Shown here piece by piece: positions 58,560 through 64,000 of a stretch of 64,000 nt of DNA. Both the position numbers and the translations under genes were made by a program. Position 1 is the first letter of the stretch. Each line of letters starts with the position of its first letter. Under the pieces are notes generated by a model, which worked only from the letters and a program-made list of their open reading frames with translations, had not been told where the DNA came from and did not search any database. Origin of the DNA: JBDIAG01 sp047974565 (lineage in GTDB: Bacteria; Actinomycetota; Actinomycetes; Actinomycetales; CAWJMD01); NCBI GenBank assembly GCA_047974565.1, contig JBKECN010000067.1, forward strand, positions 66,449 to 130,448, read 5' to 3'.

Positions 58560-59531
58560 CTAATAGGCCGCGGCGAAATCGTCCTCGGCCAGGGCCGTCC
58601 GCAGTTGCTCGAGCCCGGGCTCGGACAGGTCGACCGCGAGCGGACCGGCCCCCTGCACCCGAACCTCGGCGACCGCAGCGGTTGACAGGTGGACGTCATC
58701 AGCCCGGAGTCCCCGCATGCTGAAGGCCAGGGAGCGCAGCATCCGCGGGCTGAGGTCGGCGTCCACCACGACGTTGTCGGCCGCCACGGCCAGCAGGGCG
58801 ATCAGCCGATTGGGTTCGGCGAGCAACTGTGAGCCGGTGAGCCGGGCGGCCAGGCCGCTGAGGTACTCCTGCTGATGGGTGGCCCGGTCCAGGTCGCGTC
58901 CGGGCAGGGACGCCTGCTCCCGGACGAAGGCCAACGCGGCGGCTCCGTCGAGGGTGTGCGTACCGGCCGCGTAGGTCCGCCCGCCGGCCGAGAAGGGGTC
59001 GGTCACCGTGACCTCGACGCCACCGACCGCATCGGTGATCTCCGCGACCCCGTCCAGATCGGCCAGCACGACGTGGTCGATCCTCGTCTCCAACAGGTCC
59101 TCGACTGTCTGGACCGCCAGGGGAACCCCACCTCGGGTGGTCGCGGCCGAGATCCGATCAACCCCGAAGCCGGGTATCGGGACCATCGAGTCAGCGGGTA
59201 GCGACACCACATCCACCCGGTCCCGGTCAGCCGAGATCCGGGCCACCATCACCGTGTCCGCGGGGAACCGGCTGGCGGCCGAAGCGCGCGGCAGCGTCGT
59301 CGCGCCGATGAACAGGACGGTCACCGGGGTCGCGCCCGTGCCGGGAGCGAGTTCGGCTGCCGGGGGCCTGGTCGACTCGGCGGGGAACAGCCCGTCCAAC
59401 CGGCGCACGTTGTCGTTGATGGTGCGGTCGAGATTCCAGATCACCCCGAGCCCGGCCGAAGCCGCTGTGACCAGGAGCAAACACGCCACGAGCAGCAGAC
59501 TGCGCAGGCGGTGGCGGCCACCTGCCGTCAT
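58560..59531 (-). CDS. LytR-CpsA-Psr (LCP) family cell-wall glycopolymer transferase
   Basis: 323 aa from ATG 59531, with AAGGTGAGG upstream. An N-terminal basic segment and one membrane helix (LLLVACLLLVTAASAGLGVI) are followed by an extracytoplasmic LCP domain. Its motifs: SRFPADTVMVARISADRDRV, VSLPADSMVPIPGFGVDRIS, GGVPLAVQTVEDLLETRIDH, and FVREQASLPGRDLDRATHQQ carrying the Arg residues. LCP enzymes attach glycopolymers to peptidoglycan. The phosphate-binding Arg motif is slightly divergent from the usual R-x-D in the first motif. About 72 bp downstream of a diguanylate cyclase gene on the same strand; possibly co-transcribed. Confidence 0.88.
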   Translation of the reverse strand: MTAGGRHRLRSLLLVACLLLVTAASAGLGVIWNLDRTINDNVRRLDGLFPAESTRPPAAELAPGTGATPVTVLFIGATTLPRASAASRFPADTVMVARISADRDRVDVVSLPADSMVPIPGFGVDRISAATTRGGVPLAVQTVEDLLETRIDHVVLADLDGVAEITDAVGGVEVTVTDPFSAGGRTYAAGTHTLDGAAALAFVREQASLPGRDLDRATHQQEYLSGLAARLTGSQLLAEPNRLIALLAVAADNVVVDADLSPRMLRSLAFSMRGLRADDVHLSTAAVAEVRVQGAGPLAVDLSEPGLEQLRTALAEDDFAAAY

Positions 59532-59603
59532 GACCTCACCTTCCCGGGCTCGATGGCCCCGGCCGCCAGGATGGGCAGCCCACCCCGAAGCCTGTCCCTC
59601 ATG

Positions 59604-60737
59604 TTAGGACCTGTCTCGAGATTGGCTCTCGGCTTCACCGAGACCGGACAGGTGCGCCTGGGGAATCTCGGCGTAGATGCGGTTCTTGCCGTCGCGCTTG
59701 GCTGCGTAGAGCAGGTCGTCAGCGCGTTTGAGCATGGCGCTGACGTTCTCCTGAGCCTGCCGCCGGACCAGACCCAGGCTCATCGTCGTCACCAGGTCGG
59801 GATCCGCAGCCACCGTGGCCCGGGCAGCCTCCAGGCGCGCCCACGCCCGGGGCATGGCCCACCCGGGGAAGGCGACGAGAAACTCCTCCCCGCCCCAGCG
59901 GGCCACCTGCGGCGCGGACAGCACCTCGACCCGCTCACTCACGCACGTGGTCAGGACCTTGGCGAAGGCGGCCAGCACCGCGTCACCACGTTCGTGCCCG
60001 TACATGTCGTTGACCGCTTTGAAGTCGTCGAGATCGATGAGGGCCACGACGACGTGCTCGGAATGTTCCAGCGTCGGGTACAGCGCGCGCCGGTTGAGCA
60101 GACCGGTGAGCAGATCGGTGTTGGCCAGTTCGCGCAGTTCTCGCGCCTCGGCCTCCGAACGCATCAGCAACCGCTGATACCGGCCCATCACCGAGAGCAG
60201 CAGCACCGCGACGAGAGTCAGCACGTCGGTGGTGATCTGAGTGCTCTGCAGCCCACCCCAGGGAAACCGGACCAGGTTCAGCCAGGTCGCTGCGGTGTGC
60301 ACGGCGAAGAAGGTCAGCAACAGCGGACGTTGCCAACGGGTCGGGATAATCAGGCACAGCATGATGCAGGCGAGCAGGAAAACCGGAGCGCCGCTGACAA
60401 TCTCCCCCGAATCCGGTTGACGTCCGATAGCCAGGTTGATGACGTCCCAGGCCCCGATGAAGGTGATGATCGCGCCGAGCATGATCCGTTCGATCACCGG
60501 CACCCAGGCCGTTCGGCCAAGCATGAGGAAGCCGATGAGACAGACCAGGAAAGTCGTGCCGTCGACCACCAGAATGACGGTGCGGAACTCGTCCGAGCCC
60601 AACCAGGCAACCGTCATCGGCAGAATGCACGCGAAGAGCGCGAGCAGCGTCGCCCACCGATAGACCTGCTGTTTCGTTCTCAGCACCGCCCATCGGGTGG
60701 ACTCCACGAGCGCAGCGTCCACTCCGGACCCTGCCAT
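59604..60737 (-). CDS. membrane diguanylate cyclase (GGDEF)
   Basis: 377 aa from ATG 60737, with GAGGTG upstream (GTG 60743 is an alternative). About six membrane helices in residues 25-200 (YRWATLLALFACILPMTVAW, TVILVVDGTTFLVCLIGFLM, IMLGAIITFIGAWDVINLAI and others) are followed by a GGDEF domain: ANTDLLTGLLNRRALYPTL, VVVALIDLDDFKAVNDMYGH, RWGGEEFLVAFPGWA. The GGEEF active site is intact. The RxxD inhibitory site five residues upstream is absent (LSAP instead), so product feedback is not expected. The sensor region has no named domain. Its product may affect the secreted and cell-wall genes nearby, which is inference. Confidence 0.92.
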   Translation of the reverse strand: MAGSGVDAALVESTRWAVLRTKQQVYRWATLLALFACILPMTVAWLGSDEFRTVILVVDGTTFLVCLIGFLMLGRTAWVPVIERIMLGAIITFIGAWDVINLAIGRQPDSGEIVSGAPVFLLACIMLCLIIPTRWQRPLLLTFFAVHTAATWLNLVRFPWGGLQSTQITTDVLTLVAVLLLSVMGRYQRLLMRSEAEARELRELANTDLLTGLLNRRALYPTLEHSEHVVVALIDLDDFKAVNDMYGHERGDAVLAAFAKVLTTCVSERVEVLSAPQVARWGGEEFLVAFPGWAMPRAWARLEAARATVAADPDLVTTMSLGLVRRQAQENVSAMLKRADDLLYAAKRDGKNRIYAEIPQAHLSGLGEAESQSRDRS

Positions 60738-61713
60738 GACCACCTCTTATCGTCCGCGGCCAGAATTGACCACGCCATGTCGGCCACTCGACCCAGAACC
60801 CACCCATGACCACACCCCGACACCACCGAGTGCGTGCGCGCACCCGGCGGGAACAGTGCCAAGTTTAGTGAGGCTTTCAATCATCTGGTTCCGCTGATCG
60901 AGCGGACCCCGTAGCGCTGCGTTACCGTTCGTCGCCTACGTGGGGATTTGTGAATCTCGAATGCCTCGCCGGTGGGCGTCCTTGCTCGCCGTCCTGGTGT
61001 TCTCGGGTGCCGTTTCGAGCGGCACCACCTGCCATCACTGCCGTGGTCTGCAATCCCGGGTGCCGTGCCACCCAGTCCGGCGGACGAGTGGATCCTCACG
61101 CGTCCGGCCCGGCGCCAACACATCTGATGCGGCACCATCTCGGTTCATCCGGGCGTGGGTCCTCACGCGTCGGTGCTCCTTACCCTGCAAGACGTCGATC
61201 CGTGCATACGATGACGATCTTTGGCGATTAGTTCCCCGGACCTCCTGATGTCCATCTCACGTGTGGCGATCGACGGCCCGTGGGCGTGGGTCACGTCTGC
61301 TCGGGCTTCGGATGAACCTGAGTGCGCCTGGGGTCTGCCGATGTCGTCACATGTCGCGACGTTGGCATGCCGTCCTTGGTGCGGGTGGCGGGTTCGTTCG
61401 ACGTGGTCCCTGGTGGCGGCGGCCACGTCGTCTCGGGGTTCGGCTGATTCCGGCCTGGGGGGCGTGTGCCTGGAGCCTGCTGGAAGCGTCGAGATCCGAC
61501 CCCCTTGCTACCGACCTGCGGGCGTACCGACCGAGGCGAACCTCAGGGATCGGCTCAGGTGCCCCTCAGGGCCGCGCCCGATGTGCCCGGTGCGCCTGGC
61601 CAGCCACTCTGGATACATGTCCGGCGCACCTCAGCCCGGCACCTACAGAAAACACCGGCATCAGCTCCGGCCCGCTGCAAAGCACCGGCAGTGAATCCAG
61701 GAAAGGTCTCATC
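60738..61713. other. 976-bp intergenic region with a diverged direct repeat
   Basis: Several short frames are open, but none has protein-like composition or a convincing start. A direct repeat of about 18 bp, GTGGATCCTCACGCGTC at 61088 and GTGGGTCCTCACGCGTC at 61155, stands out, with a weaker third version near 61285. The DGC promoter and that of the downstream PspC gene must lie here; the PspC ribosome-binding site AGGAAAGG is at its right end. Confidence 0.5.
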
Positions 61714-62226
61714 GTGAACTCCCTGCACCGCTACATCGCAAGCCTCGGCCTGGTTCGGAACACCTCCGACCGCATTCTGGGCGGTGTGTGCTCCGGCATC
61801 GGCCGCCGCATCGGCGTCGACCCGTGGGCGATTCGACTGCTCTTCGTCCTGAGCCTGGTGCTCATCCCGGGCAGCCAGATCATCATCTACCCCATCGCCT
61901 GGGTGCTCATGCCGGACGAGAAGCGAGCCCAGGAGGTCAACGCCGCTGCTCCTGCCGCCGGAACTGCTCCGGCCGCGACGACCGATCCTGTGCCCAGCGC
62001 AGCGCAGACCCAGCACCAGGGCGACCCGATCCTCAACCTGGCCCCCCTCACCTACGCAGGCCCGGGCCGGACCGTCCCCGCCCAGGCTGCTGCCCAGCCG
62101 GCTCCCGCCCCGGCGGCAACCACTGCCCCCGCCGCCGGCGCCCCTGACTCAGGTGTCGCGGCAGGCTCCAGTCTGCTCGACCTGTCCAAGCCGTCCACGG
62201 ATGCCACTGGGCGAGATGTCGCCTGA
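61714..62226 (+). CDS. PspC-domain membrane protein with Pro/Ala-rich tail
   Basis: 170 aa from GTG 61714, with AGGAAAGG eight bases upstream; the open frame to 61261 is rejected. The N-terminal PspC domain: LGLVRNTSDRILGGVCSGIG, RRIGVDPWAIRLLFVLSLVL, IPGSQIIIYPIAWVLMPDE. A low-complexity tail of about 95 residues rich in Ala, Pro and Thr follows, ending DLSKPSTDATGRDVA, probably cytoplasmic and disordered. Likely envelope-stress related; a shorter PspC protein is at 38334. A strong terminator hairpin follows at 62243-62276. Confidence 0.9.
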   Translation: MNSLHRYIASLGLVRNTSDRILGGVCSGIGRRIGVDPWAIRLLFVLSLVLIPGSQIIIYPIAWVLMPDEKRAQEVNAAAPAAGTAPAATTDPVPSAAQTQHQGDPILNLAPLTYAGPGRTVPAQAAAQPAPAPAATTAPAAGAPDSGVAAGSSLLDLSKPSTDATGRDVA

Positions 62227-62242
62227 GCCTGCATGACACCGA

Positions 62243-62276
62243 CGGGCGGTGCGTCACTAGAGTGGCGCACCGCCCG
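62243..62276. terminator. strong hairpin after the second pspC-type gene
   Basis: CGGGCGGTGCG at 62243-62253 is fully complementary to 62266-62276, and the loop itself can extend the stem. It starts 17 bp after the stop. Confidence 0.7.
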
Positions 62277-62375
62277 GGTATGTCGGGCCGGTGATACCCG
62301 CGGGGCTGACCGTCGACGGGTGTCGCGGCACCAGCGTGACGGGCGTCCACCGGTCGGCATCCCCGTGGAGGTCAG

Positions 62376-64000
62376 ATGCGCCGCTCCATCGCCACTGTCT
62401 CGCTTTCCGGACCCTTGAACGAGAAGCTCGTGGCGTCGGCCGCCGCCGGCTTCGACGGGGTGGAGATCTTCGATCAGGATCTCATCACCAGCCTGTGGAC
62501 GCCCGCGCGGATTCGCGAACGCTGTGCCGAACTGGGCCTGACGATCGAGATGCTCCAGCCCTTCCGCGACCTGGAGGGCATGACTCCCAGCCAGCATGCC
62601 CGGGCGATGCGCCGCTTCGTCGGCAAGCTCGACATCATGGCCGAACTCGGCACCGACCTCGTCCTGGTCTGTGCCAGCTGCCAACCCGACGCGATCGACG
62701 ACGACGACCTCTCTGCCCGGCAACTGCGGGCAGCGGCCGACCTGGCCGCGGAACGTGGCATGCGGATCGCCTTCGAAGCCCTTGCCTGGTCGACGCACGT
62801 GTGGGACTACCGGCGGGCTTGGCGGATCGTGGAGTTGGCAGATCACCCTGCGCTGGGCACCTGCCAGGACACCTTCCACGTCCTGTCCCGGCGTCTCGAC
62901 CCGTCTGGGATCCGGCAGATCCCGGGAGAGAAGATCTTCTTCGTCCAGCTCTCGGACGCACCCGCCATGGCCATGGACATTCTGCAGTGGAGCAGGCATT
63001 ACCGCGTGTGGCCGGGGCAGGGCAGCTGGGACGTCGTCGGCTTTCTCGAGCATTGCATCGCCGCCGGGTACTCCGGACCCCTGTCCTTGGAGATCTTCAA
63101 CACCGTCTTCCGGCGCGCCGACGCCGCCCGCAACGCCGCCGATGCGATGCGTTCGCTGCTGTGGGTGGAGGACGCCGTCGCTCAGCGGGGCCAGATCCCC
63201 GGTGCCAGGCTGGACTCGGCGCCGCCCGAGCCCCGGGTGGAAGGCTTCGACTTCGTCGAGATCGCCGTCCTCGACCAGCACCCGCTCACTTCTGCGGCAT
63301 TGGCCGCTCTGGGTTTCGTCCACACCGGCGACCATCGTGAGAAGCCGATCGAACTGTGGGAGCAGGGCCGCGCCCGGATCCTGCTGAACTCCTCGGCCGT
63401 GGCCCGGGCCGGCCAGACCGGCCCGCACGTCGCGGCGCTGGCTCTGCACACGGACGACCCGCACGAGGCGACCGAGCGGGGGCATTACCTGCGGGCCGGC
63501 GACGTGGCCCGGCACCGCGGCCCGCAGGCCACTGAGGGGATCGAGGCGCCGGACGGCACGGCCATCTTCTTCACCGGCCTGTCCGGGCCTGAGCACTGGA
63601 CGCAGACCTACACCCCCGTCGGGGGTCGACGGCCCGGTCAACCGGATGAGACGGCCGGTCCGGGGGTGGCAGCGCGGATCGACGGGGTGACCCTGGCACA
63701 GCCCTTCGACCGGTTCGACGAGGCCGCCCTCTTCCTCGGTTCGGTGCTCGGGCTCCGCACGCACGAGGACCTGGAGGTGCCGGCTACCTACGGCTTGTTC
63801 CGGGCCAGGTCGGTGACCAATGACGACCGGTCGGTGCGGATCACCACCACCGTCGCCCTCCTCGACGATGCCGGGGTCACCCAGGAGTCCGGCGCCGGGC
63901 AGCTGCGGCGTGACGTGCGGCCTGTCTCGGTGGTCGAGGACGAGTCACGCAAGAACTGTGTGACCATCGCGGTGGACGACATCTTCGCCGCCGCCCAGGC
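62376..64000 (+). CDS. 3-dehydroshikimate dehydratase (QuiC-like) fused to HPPD-like domain, 3' truncated by window
   Basis: ATG 62376, with GGAGG upstream; open to the last base, so more than 541 aa. The N-terminal half is a sugar-phosphate-isomerase/epimerase TIM barrel with metal ligands Glu134 (RIAFEALAW), Asp165 (GTCQDTFH), Gln191 (FFVQLSDAP) and Glu239 (LSLEIFNTV). These are the positions I recall for Pseudomonas QuiC-type dehydroshikimate dehydratases. The C-terminal half from about 290 (VEGFDFVEIAVLDQHPLT, ALGFVHTGDHREKPIELWEQ) has the vicinal-oxygen-chelate fold of 4-hydroxyphenylpyruvate dioxygenases, typical of this fusion. It turns 3-dehydroshikimate into protocatechuate for quinate/shikimate catabolism. 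Downstream genes are outside the window. Confidence 0.85.
   Translation, partial: MRRSIATVSLSGPLNEKLVASAAAGFDGVEIFDQDLITSLWTPARIRERCAELGLTIEMLQPFRDLEGMTPSQHARAMRRFVGKLDIMAELGTDLVLVCASCQPDAIDDDDLSARQLRAAADLAAERGMRIAFEALAWSTHVWDYRRAWRIVELADHPALGTCQDTFHVLSRRLDPSGIRQIPGEKIFFVQLSDAPAMAMDILQWSRHYRVWPGQGSWDVVGFLEHCIAAGYSGPLSLEIFNTVFRRADAARNAADAMRSLLWVEDAVAQRGQIPGARLDSAPPEPRVEGFDFVEIAVLDQHPLTSAALAALGFVHTGDHREKPIELWEQGRARILLNSSAVARAGQTGPHVAALALHTDDPHEATERGHYLRAGDVARHRGPQATEGIEAPDGTAIFFTGLSGPEHWTQTYTPVGGRRPGQPDETAGPGVAARIDGVTLAQPFDRFDEAALFLGSVLGLRTHEDLEVPATYGLFRARSVTNDDRSVRITTTVALLDDAGVTQESGAGQLRRDVRPVSVVEDESRKNCVTIAVDDIFAAAQ

Noticed and set aside
60950..61231. 93-codon plus-strand frame in the gap after the diguanylate cyclase gene
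   Set aside because: No ribosome-binding site or leaderless -10 at its start, and composition like random high-GC sequence.
1..64000. CRISPR array, tRNA, rRNA, insertion sequence or integrase
   Set aside because: None found: no regularly spaced repeats of CRISPR size, no cloverleaf candidate that I could support, and no transposase or recombinase motif in any real frame.

Overview
The window is 64 kb of very GC-rich chromosomal DNA with dense, mostly non-duplicated housekeeping and accessory metabolism. It looks like an actinobacterium (Actinomycetota). Supporting signs are an HspR-type HAIR operator in front of lon, a furA-katG pair, a PucR-type regulator beside fatty-acid genes, an F420-type LLM oxidoreductase, two PspC proteins, a eukaryotic-like UDP-glucose pyrophosphorylase, and many genes with a -10 hexamer placed exactly for leaderless transcription. 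The genus cannot be named from sequence reading alone. No rRNA, tRNA, CRISPR array, transposase or integrase was seen.

Layout. 0-12.8 kb: the 3' end of a Gfo/Idh/MocA oxidoreductase, a frameshifted endonuclease III, small oxidoreductases, lon with its HAIR operator, an alcohol dehydrogenase, a DyP peroxidase, a DUF421 protein and a secreted Ig-like/lectin protein. 12.9-20.7 kb: a fatty-acid block (fadB-like, fadA, acyl-CoA dehydrogenase, fadD) with a divergent PucR regulator. 20.9-26.1 kb: furA-katG, then convergent crp and selO. 26.2-29.6 kb: a translationally coupled usp-tctC-tctB-tctA tricarboxylate-type uptake operon. 29.9-35.4 kb: a lipoprotein sugar dehydrogenase, then a LacI-controlled pair of a DHDPS-family aldolase and an Nramp-like transporter that lacks the usual metal ligands. 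35.5-42.5 kb: two NUDIX hydrolases, an RCC1 repeat protein, a PspC protein, an Imm5-like/rifampin ADP-ribosyltransferase fusion, DUF808, VKOR, and a ParB/DGQHR-like protein followed by a 66-bp minisatellite. 42.9-51.2 kb: metA (predicted acetyl type), UTP-glucose-1-phosphate uridylyltransferase, a 33-codon small gene, chorismate mutase overlapping a GH13 enzyme, and a large RND permease. 51.4-64 kb: a GGDEF-EAL protein, an AI-2E family transporter, a frameshifted Excalibur protein, an LLM oxidoreductase, an aminotransferase, an RHH protein, an LCP protein, a membrane diguanylate cyclase, a PspC protein, and the start of a QuiC-like 3-dehydroshikimate dehydratase/HPPD fusion that runs off the end.

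Themes. Many genes stand alone, often convergent with strong GC hairpins between them. Short tandem repeats sit at gene 3' ends (1376, 23862) and beside metA (42576). Two reading frames (nth and the Excalibur protein) are each broken where one C in a C-run appears to be missing, which suggests assembly indels as much as true mutation. The most unusual items are the Imm5-Arr fusion, the atypical Nramp/aldolase/LacI locus with operators on a 12-bp lattice, the 33-aa gene with its own promoter, the RND permease carrying its own coiled-coil hairpin, and the set of exactly spaced leaderless promoters.
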